From contig JAPLNI010000025.1 in assembly GCA_026692865.1 (NCBI GenBank), positions 62,001-126,000 of the forward strand: a DNA stretch of 64,000 bases, given 5' to 3'. Shown here in pieces: positions 17,560 to 27,187 of this stretch. The translations under genes were made by a program, and so were the position numbers. How positions within the stretch are numbered: the first letter of the stretch is position 1; every line of letters starts with the position of its first letter. The notes beneath the pieces were generated by a model that made no database searches, was not told where the DNA came from, and saw only the letters and a program-made list of their open reading frames with translations. The stretch comes from Planctomycetota bacterium. Lineage in GTDB: Bacteria; Planctomycetota; Planctomycetia; Pirellulales; Pirellulaceae.

Positions 17560-18719
17560 ATCGCCCTCCTCTTAAAATTGCCATGCACGGTGTGACCGGT
17601 CGTATGGGAACCAATCAACATTTGATTCGATCGGTGCTTGCCATCATGCGGCAGGGTGGCGTGAAGCTCGCCAACGGCGAGATGCAACAAATCGAACCCA
17701 TTCTTCTTGGGCGAAGTCCATTAAAACTTCAAAAGCTTGCCGAGTCGGTTGCGACTAAAGAGATTGGACGACCGATCGCCTGGACCACCGACATGGATGC
17801 GGTACTTGCTGACAAATCGATCACCATTTTCTTCGACGCATCCAGCACTCAAACGCGTCCAGAGGTTCTTCGAAAGGCGATGGAGCACGGCAAAGCAGTC
17901 TACTGCGAAAAGCCAATTGCAACAGAACCAACTGCAGCGCAAGAACTTGCGGAAGTCGCTGCGAAAACCGGTATGAAAAACGGAGCTGTACAGGACAAGC
18001 TATGGCTGCCTGGTATTCGCAAGCTTCGGATGCTTCGCGAACAAGGCTTCTTCGGAAAGATCTTGAGCGTTCGCGGTGAGTTCGGATATTGGGTCTTTAC
18101 CGGTCACGACCAAGATCAACCTGTACAACGGCCTTCATGGAACTATCGAAGTCAAGACGGTGGCGGAATCATGATCGACATGTTCTGCCATTGGGAGTAC
18201 TTGATTAACGATTTGTTTGGACCAATTGATCGCGTGTTAGCTCACGCAACCATTGAGATTCCAGAACGTATTGATGAGTCGGGTGCGGCATACAAGTGCA
18301 CAGCAGACGATGCAGCGTATGCGATCTTCGTTTTGAAGAATGGACTTACCTGCCAGTTTAATAGCTCATGGACAACACGCGTTCGTCGCGACGATTTGTT
18401 GACAGTCCAAATCGACGGCACACACGGTTCTGCGGTCGCGGGGCTGCGTGAATGTTGGATTCAAAGCGCAGGCGGAACACCCAAGCCAACCTGGAATCCT
18501 GATATCCCTCAACCGATTAACTTCTTTAATGGCTGGCAGCAAATGCCGAACACTGTCGAGTATGACAACGCATTCAAGATTCAGTGGGAACTGTTTATCA
18601 AACACGTTGTTGGCGAAGGCGATTTCCCTTGGAGCCTTGCTTCTGCCGCTGCTGGAGTTCGACTTGCAAATTCAGGCCAACAATCTGTCGATGAACAGCG
18701 ATGGATTTCGGTCCAATAG
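17556..18719 (+). CDS. Gfo/Idh/MocA-family NAD(P)-dependent oxidoreductase
   Basis: A 387-residue dehydrogenase of the glucose-fructose oxidoreductase/inositol dehydrogenase family. It has an N-terminal Rossmann fold ([20 protein letters not shown]), the family motif [16 protein letters not shown], the [15 protein letters not shown] segment and a C-terminal alpha/beta domain with [28 protein letters not shown], containing the usual catalytic Asp/His pair (DMFCHW). It overlaps the upstream DapA-like gene by 4 nt and precedes the TIM-barrel isomerase by 68 nt. It probably oxidises a sugar or polyol hydroxyl, possibly at C3. Confidence 0.93.
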   Translation: MNRPPLKIAMHGVTGRMGTNQHLIRSVLAIMRQGGVKLANGEMQQIEPILLGRSPLKLQKLAESVATKEIGRPIAWTTDMDAVLADKSITIFFDASSTQTRPEVLRKAMEHGKAVYCEKPIATEPTAAQELAEVAAKTGMKNGAVQDKLWLPGIRKLRMLREQGFFGKILSVRGEFGYWVFTGHDQDQPVQRPSWNYRSQDGGGIMIDMFCHWEYLINDLFGPIDRVLAHATIEIPERIDESGAAYKCTADDAAYAIFVLKNGLTCQFNSSWTTRVRRDDLLTVQIDGTHGSAVAGLRECWIQSAGGTPKPTWNPDIPQPINFFNGWQQMPNTVEYDNAFKIQWELFIKHVVGEGDFPWSLASAAAGVRLANSGQQSVDEQRWISVQ

Positions 18720-18787
18720 CCACGAAGTATCACCGCAACTTTCCTTCAAAGTCATCGTGTGTGACGCGTAAGCAAAAGAAAAACTGA

Positions 18788-19624
18788 ATGAAATCATCTG
18801 TTCTCGATGTTCCTTCGCGTGAGCGACTTGCGGTTCATACCATTACGACAAAGCCGTGGCCACTGCCGGTCGCGGTTGATAGATTTGCTGCTGCCGGTAT
18901 CGGCGGGATCAGTATCTGGGTCGAAGCGATCGCAGGGATGTCGAACTCGGAAGTGCGCAGCACAGTGGAAGCTTCTGGTTTGAAAGTCCCCGCATTGGTT
19001 CGCGGAGGCTTCTTTTGTGATCCTGATGCTCAAGAGCGGGTCCGTCGAATCGACAACAATCGACGGCTGATTGAACTTGCAGGCGAAATCTCAGCAGAGA
19101 TGCTTGTTCTGGTGGTCGGCGCGACTCCTCGAGAGCCACTTAATATCCAACGCGGTTGGGTTCGTGATGCTATTGAAAGTCTACTAGACGATGCAAAAGC
19201 GGCTAATGTACGTTTGGCAATTGAGCCGCTCCACCCGATGTATTCAGGAGACAAAAGCTGCGTCAATCGTTTAACACAAGCACGAGAAATGTGTGAAGCA
19301 ATCCAACATCCGATAGTTGGAGTCGCTGTCGATGTCTATCACGTTTGGTGGGACGAAGCATTGGAAAGCGAGATAAAAAGGTTAGGCGAACTCAAAGCAT
19401 TGTTCGCATTCCATCTTTGCGATTGGCGCGTTCCCACTCGAGATATGCTCAACGATCGCGCATTGATGGGTGATGGATGCATTGACATCCGAAGCATTCG
19501 AAAGCTTGTAGAGCAGAACGGCTTTCGCGGGTGGAATGAAGTCGAAATCTTTTCAGAAGAACATTGGGCTCGTGATCAACAAACCTTTCTAGATGACATT
19601 ATCGAACGCTACCAAGGCTGCTAG
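18788..19624 (+). CDS. Sugar phosphate isomerase/epimerase-type TIM-barrel protein
   Basis: A 278-residue AP-endonuclease-2-type TIM barrel of the sugar phosphate isomerase/epimerase class. Putative metal-site residues are visible: Glu in LAIEPLHPMY, Asp/His in VGVAVDVYHVWWDEAL, His in LFAFHLCDWRVPTRD, and Glu near the C-terminus (WNEVEIFSEEHW). It is the last gene of the cassette controlled by the divergent AraC regulator. Related enzymes isomerise hydroxypyruvate, xylose-like sugars or 3-keto-sugars; which applies here is unknown. Confidence 0.9.
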   Translation: MKSSVLDVPSRERLAVHTITTKPWPLPVAVDRFAAAGIGGISIWVEAIAGMSNSEVRSTVEASGLKVPALVRGGFFCDPDAQERVRRIDNNRRLIELAGEISAEMLVLVVGATPREPLNIQRGWVRDAIESLLDDAKAANVRLAIEPLHPMYSGDKSCVNRLTQAREMCEAIQHPIVGVAVDVYHVWWDEALESEIKRLGELKALFAFHLCDWRVPTRDMLNDRALMGDGCIDIRSIRKLVEQNGFRGWNEVEIFSEEHWARDQQTFLDDIIERYQGC

Positions 19625-19680
19625 TTGGCTAGGCGAGCAGCAAACTACACAAAAAACCATCGAGGTTTGCAAGTTCATTT

Positions 19681-22623
19681 TTACTCTTCTTCGTAATCTT
19701 CGGAGTCTTCTTCCTCGACATCTTCCCATTCGACGTCTTCGTCCTCCTCTGCCTCCTCTTCGTCGGCGGCCACGGTTACTGCGGCTCGTTGGCGGTTGTC
19801 TTGGTCATGTTTGGTTGGCTTGGCTTGATCCGTATCCCAACCATCATCGCGGCGTATTTTGTTTTTGCGGGCAGGCTTATCCTGCTCGACTTCGCCTCCT
19901 CGCATCGCCTCCCAGTCTGCCACACTGAGAACTACTTCACGAGCTTGCGAGCCGTTGTATTGGCCAACGATTCCATCTTCAGCCATGAAGTCGATCAAAC
20001 GAGCCGCTCGACCATAACCGATCCCCATCGCACGCTGTAGCAAGGAGCAACTTCCACGACCTTCGCGGACAACAATATCGACGGCCGACTCGTAGAGCTC
20101 ATCACGTTTCTTGAATGCACCCGGTTTCACGGGATCGCCTTCGTCTGCATCCTGCTTGGGTTTGATGTGCATGAGCTCGTGGACAAAGTTCTGTTCGCCA
20201 GTGCTGCAGTGATCCACGACTCGATTGATCTCATCGTCACCCAGGTAAGTGCCCTGACCGCGTAGAAGCGAGCTCGTTTGTGGCCACAAGAACAGCATGT
20301 CACCGTTACCCAGAAGCTTGTCCGCACCCATTTCATCGAGAACAACTCGCGAGTCAGTTCGGCTAGCGACTTGGAAGCTGATACGCGCGGGAAGGTTGCT
20401 CTTGATCAAGCCGGTGATAACATCGACGGTTGGTTTTTGAGTCGCGAGGATCAAGTGAATCCCAACGGCTCGGCTCTTTTGCGCAAGTCGAATAATGTGG
20501 GATTCGACCTCTTTTCCGCAAGTCATCATCATGTCGGCAATTTCGTCAGCGACGATCACAATGAAAGGAAGATGATCTGGGATAAGATCCGCATCGTCTG
20601 CCGTTTCAGGTTTGAGTCGTTCGTGAAGCTCTTCATGCCCAAGTTGATTATAGTTCGTGATATGCCGAACTCCTGCGCGAGCGAGCAACGCATAACGCTC
20701 CTCCATCTTATCGACGGCCCAAGCTAATATTGCTTCGGCTTTCTTCATGTCAGTCACAACTGGGTGCATCAAGTGAGGCAATCGCGCGTAGCCACTCAAC
20801 TCGACCATCTTCGGGTCAATCATCAACATACGCACTTCATCAGGTCGTCGCGACATCAGGATCGAAGTGATGATGCTATTCAAGCAGACGGACTTACCGG
20901 TACCCGTTCGACCTGCGATCAACAAGTGAGGAAGCGTCGCGAGATCCACGGTCAACGCCTTTCCTGATACGTCTTTGCCCAAGAAGAGCGGGATCTTCAT
21001 CTTCTTGACGGCTGCTCCGCTTTCTTCGATGACTTCGCGAAGGCGAACAACTTGTCGTTTCTCATTGGGTACTTCGATACCTACCGTATTCTTCCCTGGA
21101 ATAGGAGCCACAATCCGAACGCTCGGTACCCGAAGCGCGATCGCTAAATCATCAGAAAGACCGGTGATTTTATTCAATCGAAGACCTGCTTCGAGTTCAA
21201 TCTCGTACTGCGCGATAACAGGTCCCGTTTCGATTTCAACGACGCGAATGTTCAGATTGAAATCCTTGAAGGTTTGCTCCAGGACTTTTGCTTTGCGACG
21301 GACTTCCGCTTCTTGATCATCGTAGGAGACTTCATCGCCAGGTATAAGCAGGTCGATTCCCGGTAAGACATATTCTTCAGAACCTTCAGGAAGCTTCGTG
21401 TCATCCAATCCTTCCAAGGAATCTCGCGCCGCATCTTTATCCGCTTTCTTTTGCTTCCGATTTGCAATGCGTGGGCCTTCAACATCGTGAGCTTCGTCGG
21501 CACGAACGTAGGTTGTCTCGCCATCGACCTCCAACTCTCGAATAGCGGATTCGATCGTATCTTCGACGTCTTCTTCCTCCTCGCTTTCGTATTCCTCCGA
21601 CTCGTATTCATCGGACTCTTCCTCTTGCACTTCTTCATCAGGTGTATTCGGCTTCTTACCTAATAGAGAATCTTTGAGGACTGGCGCAAAGGAGCTGGTC
21701 ATCGAACGCCTTGCACTTGCAGAATTGGCATTACCACTGGAGCTCGCATTCAACGCGGACTTTGTCGCTGCAGATGCAACAGCTGGCGAAGTAGCGCTAA
21801 GCAGAGGCTCAGCAGTTTCGCTCGACAGATCAATTTCCGCTGGCGTATCACCTTGCGCTTTCCGGCCAATTCGAATTGGTGGAAGCGTTTCTTGCGGAAC
21901 TGCCGATTCTACCGCTCCGGTTGCCGTGTCCTTCCGCAAGGTAAGTGACGCGGGCAAGTCCGACCGTCCAACTGCAGGTCTAGTCGATGCGACTTCGGCT
22001 GTCTTTTGCACTAACCAGGCAGCAGGTACTCCAAGGGCTCGAGCGATTTCGTACAACCCAGTCGCAGTGATACCTAAGTATCGCAAGACGGCATATTTGG
22101 TGCTTAGCAAGAGTCCCGCGGTCAGCGTTGCAAGGATAAGCACTAACCCACCTGCGAAGGCTGTATGCTTGTGCAAGAACCCACTGGTCATAGCTCCCAG
22201 ATAACCACCAGACCCAATCGGAACAGGCAAACCAGGATTGAGCCCGACCGCGGGAAAGAAAGTGACTAACGATAATCCGACGAGACTCCACCCAAAGCTT
22301 CTTCCAAGTGGCGATGACCAAGGTTCTTGACGCAACAAAACAACAACAGTCAAAACCAACAAAGCAGCGACAATGTAAGCGCCCGCCCCAGTCGCTTGAA
22401 ATAGAAGATGACTTACCCAAGCACCCGTGTAACCGCAAATGTTCGCGACGGTCGTATTAGTTGGGTAAGCAATTTCATCAGGTTGATAAATGCGAGATAG
22501 TACTTGTAGCGTCGGTAAAGGGTCCGCAGCATCGTGACTGAGAAGCGAAAGCCACACGAAAACAGCGATGGCTCCAACAAAAAGAGCAGCCATATCCCAG
22601 CGAACGTTGCGAGAGTCTGACAT
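19681..22623 (-). CDS. ftsK: DNA translocase FtsK/SpoIIIE
   Basis: This pump moves chromosome DNA through the division septum and assists dimer resolution. The 980-residue protein has four to five N-terminal membrane helices (residues about 10-185), a low-complexity linker with an acidic run of Glu/Asp/Ser/Tyr near 330-355, the alpha domain, the motor with Walker A AGRTGTGKSVCLN (Lys577) and Walker B FIVIVADEIADMMMT, and the DNA-reading gamma winged helix YESAVDIVVREGRGSCSLLQRAMGIGYGRAARLIDFMAEDGIVG. Unusually, about 75 residues follow gamma and end in a tail made almost entirely of Glu, Asp and a few Val/Trp/Tyr. ATG 22623 is preferred to an upstream TTG at 22635. KOPS sites were not searched for. 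Confidence 0.95.
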   Translation of the reverse strand: MSDSRNVRWDMAALFVGAIAVFVWLSLLSHDAADPLPTLQVLSRIYQPDEIAYPTNTTVANICGYTGAWVSHLLFQATGAGAYIVAALLVLTVVVLLRQEPWSSPLGRSFGWSLVGLSLVTFFPAVGLNPGLPVPIGSGGYLGAMTSGFLHKHTAFAGGLVLILATLTAGLLLSTKYAVLRYLGITATGLYEIARALGVPAAWLVQKTAEVASTRPAVGRSDLPASLTLRKDTATGAVESAVPQETLPPIRIGRKAQGDTPAEIDLSSETAEPLLSATSPAVASAATKSALNASSSGNANSASARRSMTSSFAPVLKDSLLGKKPNTPDEEVQEEESDEYESEEYESEEEEDVEDTIESAIRELEVDGETTYVRADEAHDVEGPRIANRKQKKADKDAARDSLEGLDDTKLPEGSEEYVLPGIDLLIPGDEVSYDDQEAEVRRKAKVLEQTFKDFNLNIRVVEIETGPVIAQYEIELEAGLRLNKITGLSDDLAIALRVPSVRIVAPIPGKNTVGIEVPNEKRQVVRLREVIEESGAAVKKMKIPLFLGKDVSGKALTVDLATLPHLLIAGRTGTGKSVCLNSIITSILMSRRPDEVRMLMIDPKMVELSGYARLPHLMHPVVTDMKKAEAILAWAVDKMEERYALLARAGVRHITNYNQLGHEELHERLKPETADDADLIPDHLPFIVIVADEIADMMMTCGKEVESHIIRLAQKSRAVGIHLILATQKPTVDVITGLIKSNLPARISFQVASRTDSRVVLDEMGADKLLGNGDMLFLWPQTSSLLRGQGTYLGDDEINRVVDHCSTGEQNFVHELMHIKPKQDADEGDPVKPGAFKKRDELYESAVDIVVREGRGSCSLLQRAMGIGYGRAARLIDFMAEDGIVGQYNGSQAREVVLSVADWEAMRGGEVEQDKPARKNKIRRDDGWDTDQAKPTKHDQDNRQRAAVTVAADEEEAEEDEDVEWEDVEEEDSEDYEEE

Positions 22624-22834
22624 GGAGCAAAACAATCCCGGCGAATGTAGTCGAATACCCGTTCAGCCGAATCCATGGCGTCCAAAGTTTATGCGAGCCC
22701 TCCGTAACTTTTGAGGCATCGGTACTTCGCAGCGAAAAAACAAACCCCAAGTTCTTCTTTAGCGAGAAACATTTTCATTGTTCTGTTAAAGTCGTCACAA
22801 ACGATCTAACCGTGAGCGATTATCAAATCTAAAA

Positions 22835-25177
22835 TTACAGCCGAGGTAATGGTGGAACCGGCTGAGGCGGTAGTTGTGGAACTGGAATTACTGGAACGAG
22901 AGGAAGTGGTGGCGGTGGCGGTTCAACTTCAAAACGAGCCTCTATTCCAAGCCCATATTGCAACTCCCATTTTGCCAGATCACTCCATGGCGTGTTGGGA
23001 TGATCATTTAACACACGCTCTAAAAGGGCAGCCGCAGTATTTGCACGATTTGTAGCCTCAACCCCGCCAATAACATTTGAACTCGGTACAAGTTCAATTT
23101 TATAGATGCGCTGATTAAGCATTGAGTTTAAAGCTTGTGGTTCGACAAGCATTTTACTACGCTGAATGAATTCGGAAATTCGAACACTGTGGGCAAGTAA
23201 CCGTCCAAGGTTTAAGTCGTACCAAGCTCGCCATCTTGGTGACTTTTCGTTTTTGTAGGCTGTTGGAGTAACAAATGCCAATGACATTTCATTACCAGAG
23301 GATTCTGAAGGAGGTGTTGAATCGGAAGTAGACGTCTCAGAACTATCGACGCTATTCGACGCAAAGCTCGATAGCATGATTTGGATTGCCCGCTCAATTC
23401 CCTGTTGAACTGGTAACAACTTTTGAACATTGCGACCGAGTTGCAGATTTAGTTTCTTAGGGAAATCCCGGTGCGAGCCATTGCTCGAGTAAGAAAAATA
23501 TGGGAATCGATCGTCGTTGATTGTGGGAAAGCGGGTTTGTGGTGGCCAGTAATCGATCGTTCCCGTCAAAGCGGCAGCCTCGATGATTGCACGACGCAAA
23601 GGATACTTATCGATGTCGTATGCGATTTCCCAACCGCTCCGATAGTCTGGCATGTAGTCGAACAACTGCTCGCGCTGTGAAGCCGCAATGTCGCCAATTC
23701 TATTCAAGGCTGTAAATGAGCCGCCTGTCGCCAACGACAATCGTGTCAGGGCGTAGGGACCGCTTGGCGCCAAGAGAAGTTGTCGATGGGGTCCGCCCGA
23801 ATTTACACTAGAGGGTATTGGAGTCCCGCCACCCCAGTTCACGTTACCCGATTCGTGCCATAGAGGAAGTTGGGCTCGCTCTGGAAAAGCACTATCGGGA
23901 CCTCGCTTCACCGGCAACAGTACCGACCAAAGATAAGGCTCTGGGAGGGTGTATTGCTGCAATCCTTTTTCCATACCGAACACCGATAGGGGACCGACGA
24001 CATGTACACGTGCATTACGATAACGACACAACTGTATTGCGTCCTCGAGCATCGCAAGATCATCGCCCGATTCATCAGTCCAAATGACTACTTCAATTCG
24101 AAGATGTGCAGGAATTCTAGGAATCCTACCAATCGCAAAATCGAGTGCGTTAAGTACGTTTTCATTTCCAGTTTGATCGATGGGTAAGTTTTGTATGGCA
24201 GAGGCTATCTCTTTCGAGTCGAAAAAAGTGAGGTTACGTGCAACTTGGACAGTTGTTTGCCCGAAAGCGAAAACAGAGGTTTCAGGTCTCACTTTGGAGT
24301 CGCCTACGTTTGCCTTAAGACTTTCGTAGAAAGAATAAACTTGAGGAGCAAGCTGCCTGCGTTCCTCTACCAAGCTTAAAGACGCGTCCATTAGCCAAAC
24401 AATTGCGATGGGCCCGTCTTGGCCAATAGATCCGCGAAGCTTTTCCATCACGCGATCCGCTGCACCGGACGCCGATGCAGACTGACGTACTCCATCTTTT
24501 GGAGTGACCAACAAGGCCTCTTGAATCTTGATTCCTTTTTTGGATATCGTCGGTATCCAAGACACGGCCGATTTAGGACGATTCTGCTTGGGTCGACTGT
24601 CCTTCGTAGATTTCTGGGCCGATGCCATTGTGCCTTCAGTGGTGAGTTGATCGATTGGGGTCCGGGTCATTGATTCGACCATCGCTTCGATATTAAGAGT
24701 CTCAGGAACATCGATTGAAACATCAACCGATAACTCAGGAGGAGGCATTTCAGATGACAATGGCTGTACAGGACTCATCGACTCCGGTTGCTGATCGGCG
24801 ACCGCAGGCATCATGTCGAACGCGACGAGCTCGTTCGAATCGGGCGCGAGCGCCGCCGCAGACAGGCTGAGCGATCCTCCGCCATTCTGCAACTCGGGCA
24901 GAACAATGAAAATCCCCAAAAAGAGAATTAATGCACAATGCAAAATAAGCGAAGTCAGCGTCGCCACGCTGGTCTTTTCTGTGAGCAGTCGATAGAAGAA
25001 TTCTGTTACGAATGCAACAATTCTTGAGGCAATCGACTTCGACAAGACGATTCGTTCGGGTGACCCTTGGAATACACTATGGCATTGAGGACACTTTAAT
25101 TTTGCGGTTTCGGATTGATTATCCGCGAGTCGGCATTGCGCATCGCAGCTTGGGCAAACCATATGAGCGTAATTCAT
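22835..25177 (-). CDS. Zinc-ribbon, single-TM protein with a von Willebrand factor A domain
   Basis: A 780-residue planctomycete-type protein. Residues 1-35 are a zinc ribbon (CPSC at 8-11 and CPQC at 29-32, MJ0042-like), residues about 71-93 a single membrane helix, followed by a Pro/Ser/Glu linker and a VWA domain from about 256 with a MIDAS-like DASLS at 264-268 (VWLMDASLSLVEERRQ) and later WTDESGDDLAMLE. A large C-terminal region of unknown fold ends in a proline-rich tail (PPPPPLPLVPVIPVPQLPPQPVPPLP). The layout predicts a cytoplasmic zinc ribbon and an exported VWA domain binding a protein partner through a divalent metal. It lies 211 nt upstream of ftsK on the same strand. Confidence 0.82.
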   Translation of the reverse strand: MNYAHMVCPSCDAQCRLADNQSETAKLKCPQCHSVFQGSPERIVLSKSIASRIVAFVTEFFYRLLTEKTSVATLTSLILHCALILFLGIFIVLPELQNGGGSLSLSAAALAPDSNELVAFDMMPAVADQQPESMSPVQPLSSEMPPPELSVDVSIDVPETLNIEAMVESMTRTPIDQLTTEGTMASAQKSTKDSRPKQNRPKSAVSWIPTISKKGIKIQEALLVTPKDGVRQSASASGAADRVMEKLRGSIGQDGPIAIVWLMDASLSLVEERRQLAPQVYSFYESLKANVGDSKVRPETSVFAFGQTTVQVARNLTFFDSKEIASAIQNLPIDQTGNENVLNALDFAIGRIPRIPAHLRIEVVIWTDESGDDLAMLEDAIQLCRYRNARVHVVGPLSVFGMEKGLQQYTLPEPYLWSVLLPVKRGPDSAFPERAQLPLWHESGNVNWGGGTPIPSSVNSGGPHRQLLLAPSGPYALTRLSLATGGSFTALNRIGDIAASQREQLFDYMPDYRSGWEIAYDIDKYPLRRAIIEAAALTGTIDYWPPQTRFPTINDDRFPYFSYSSNGSHRDFPKKLNLQLGRNVQKLLPVQQGIERAIQIMLSSFASNSVDSSETSTSDSTPPSESSGNEMSLAFVTPTAYKNEKSPRWRAWYDLNLGRLLAHSVRISEFIQRSKMLVEPQALNSMLNQRIYKIELVPSSNVIGGVEATNRANTAAALLERVLNDHPNTPWSDLAKWELQYGLGIEARFEVEPPPPPLPLVPVIPVPQLPPQPVPPLPRL

Positions 25178-25531
25178 AGGATTATCAACTTTAACGAGAC
25201 CAGAATCAAATGAATGGCTATCAGCTGGACACCCCGCTAGCTACTGACTCCTTGACACAGAAACCTGCCTGCATAAGGAGCTCTCGCTCCCTGTCAGGAA
25301 CGCCTGCCTTCGCCAATCAAGAAACCCCGTTGGGCCAATACTGGCTTGATTTTAACCCATATCCGCGCAACAAACCACCCTTTCATCCGTAGTGTATCAC
25401 GAAAGAAAGCATAAACTGAGTTTCCTCTCATGGCGGAGATGCAGTTACAATCTTACGCGATGAATGCGTCGAATTGATCTTGGCTACATCTCGAGAAAAC
25501 AAACCATTTTTGCTGCACTGCAGGATCTTAA
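25178..25531. other. Intergenic region between divergent genes
   Basis: These 354 bp separate the divergent VWA and MurI-like genes and must hold both promoters. I see no convincing gene, repeat-family copy or RNA. A short stem GGAGC-TCTC-GCTCC lies near 25277-25290, but it has no run of T and no other feature to support a function. Confidence 0.4.
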
Positions 25532-26896
25532 ATGAAACCTATTTTACCGTTGTTGATGCTCCTAAGCATTCCACACTTGGCTACGGCGAACGCAGTGGCA
25601 GATTCGCCGGAAACGACTCAAGTGCTAGACACGATAATCGTCCATGCAACCCAACCGACCAATAGTGACGCACCATTTTCATTTGACAAGTCTGATTACC
25701 AAGGGGATTTAACCAAGCTTCCGATCGGTGTTTTCGATTCAGGGATTGGCGGGCTTACAGTCCTTGAAGCGATCTTGTCTCTGGATGCATTCAACAATGA
25801 CAATCTGCGTCCCGAAGCGGACGGTCGTCCTGATTTCGCAAACGAGCGCTTTATCTACCTCGGTGACCAAGCCAACATGCCGTATGGAAACTATGCGGCT
25901 CGCCGAAAGGAAGATTATCTTCGTGAGCTGATCTTGAAGGACACCCTTTTTCTTCTTGGCAAACGCAGCTTCGATATGCCTACTTCGACCAAGCCGCGGT
26001 TCGACAAACCACCGGTAAAAGCGATTGTCATTGCTTGCAACACGGCAACCGCATACGGATTGGAAGATGTCCGGCAAGCGATTCAAAAATGGGGCATTCC
26101 AGTCTTCGTGGTTGGAGTGGTTGAGGCAGGCGCCCGAGGCGTCAACGAGCTCATATCGCCCACAGATGCTCCTTCGACAATCGCCATCATGGCAACCGTT
26201 GGAACATGTGCGAGCAACGCTTACCCCAAGGCGATTGATCGCGTTACAGGTCTCGCCGGCAAGAGAATACCGACCGTGATTCAGCAGGGTTCTGTCGCTC
26301 TTGCTGGAGCGATTGAAGGCGATCCCGCTTTTGTAAAAAATCCGCATGGATCCAACTCAGCAACTATCGCAGATTACATTCAAAACGATGTGACGAGCTT
26401 GGTAGAAAACTATCGTCAATCGGGTCCGAAGGAACCTATCAAGATGGTGGTCCTTGGCTGCACTCACTTCCCGCTTGTCGAAGAAGAGATTTTGAAAGCC
26501 TTCGAAAGACTTCGCACTATGGATTCGAACAACGATGGGAAGCTACCCTACCAGCAATTAGTAGCCGAGCATCTACAAGTGGTTGATCCAGCTAAATTGG
26601 TAGCGAAAGAACTGTTTCGTCGCCTCGCTGCGGATCGTTTACGACTCACCGGTACGCAGGCTTCGATTTTGAAAGAGGACTCCTTCTACATGTCTGTCCC
26701 TTCACCGAATGTTGCTGCATCTCTCAAGACAACTAACGGTGATTTGACTGTTGAGCACAAGTATGGCCGAGAAACAGGAAAGCTTTATGTAGAGGACACA
26801 CGGGTAGTCCCGATGCGAGTCGAGATGCTTCCGGAATCAAGCAGGAAACTGATCCAAAACCGATTGCCGCAAGTTTGGAAACGGCTCGGGAAATAG
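25532..26896 (+). CDS. Exported glutamate-racemase-like (Asp/Glu racemase superfamily) protein
   Basis: The core resembles glutamate racemase MurI: GVFDSGIGGLTVLEAI at 67-82, the first catalytic cysteine Cys169 in IVIACNTATAYG, the VGVVEAGARG segment, and the second cysteine Cys310 in VVLGCTHFPLVEEEI. Two things differ from ordinary MurI. The protein is 454 residues rather than about 270, with insertions after the first strand and a long C-terminal extension. It also begins MKPILPLLMLLSIPHLATANA, a clear signal peptide, predicting export. A periplasmic role is unexpected, because D-glutamate for peptidoglycan is made in the cytoplasm. It may have another substrate or a moonlighting role. Both catalytic cysteines are retained. 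Confidence 0.82.
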   Translation: MKPILPLLMLLSIPHLATANAVADSPETTQVLDTIIVHATQPTNSDAPFSFDKSDYQGDLTKLPIGVFDSGIGGLTVLEAILSLDAFNNDNLRPEADGRPDFANERFIYLGDQANMPYGNYAARRKEDYLRELILKDTLFLLGKRSFDMPTSTKPRFDKPPVKAIVIACNTATAYGLEDVRQAIQKWGIPVFVVGVVEAGARGVNELISPTDAPSTIAIMATVGTCASNAYPKAIDRVTGLAGKRIPTVIQQGSVALAGAIEGDPAFVKNPHGSNSATIADYIQNDVTSLVENYRQSGPKEPIKMVVLGCTHFPLVEEEILKAFERLRTMDSNNDGKLPYQQLVAEHLQVVDPAKLVAKELFRRLAADRLRLTGTQASILKEDSFYMSVPSPNVAASLKTTNGDLTVEHKYGRETGKLYVEDTRVVPMRVEMLPESSRKLIQNRLPQVWKRLGK

Positions 26897-26921
26897 GGCT
26901 TTAGTGCGCGAAGGCGCCAAA

Positions 26922-27180
26922 TTTGGAGTGCTCCGTTTCGGCGGAGCTTTAAGACTTATCTGTCGGCTCGCGATCTAATCCGTCTTAGTGAACGGAACAG
27001 TAATCCGTCTCGCGAGATCTTTCTTTTACGCGATGTCCCTCGCCCCAAAGCTGTGACAAGTCACAGCACTCCAAATTTGGAGTGCTCCGTCTTGGCGGAG
27101 CTTTAAGACTTATCTATCGACTGTCAATCTAAGTGATCTAAGCGAACCTCACGACGTTCTCTCCTCAAAACTTTGTTTCA
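26922..27180 (+). repeat. Tandem repeat with 154-bp period (locus 1)
   Basis: The block TTTGGAGTGCTCCGT(C/T)T(C/T)GGCGGAGC followed by TTTAAGACTTATCT starts at 26922 and again at 27076, exactly 154 bp apart. Between the two starts lie GATCTAATCCG, CGCGAGATCTTTC and the palindromic GCTGTGACAAGTCACAGC. Each unit contains two hairpins: GCTCCG...CGGAGC and CTGTGACAAGTCACAG. The same 154-bp unit is found inverted at 37.68-37.99 kb. The array fills the gap between two convergent genes, but its hairpins are not followed by long T runs. Confidence 0.85.
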
Positions 27181-27187
27181 TGCGATC

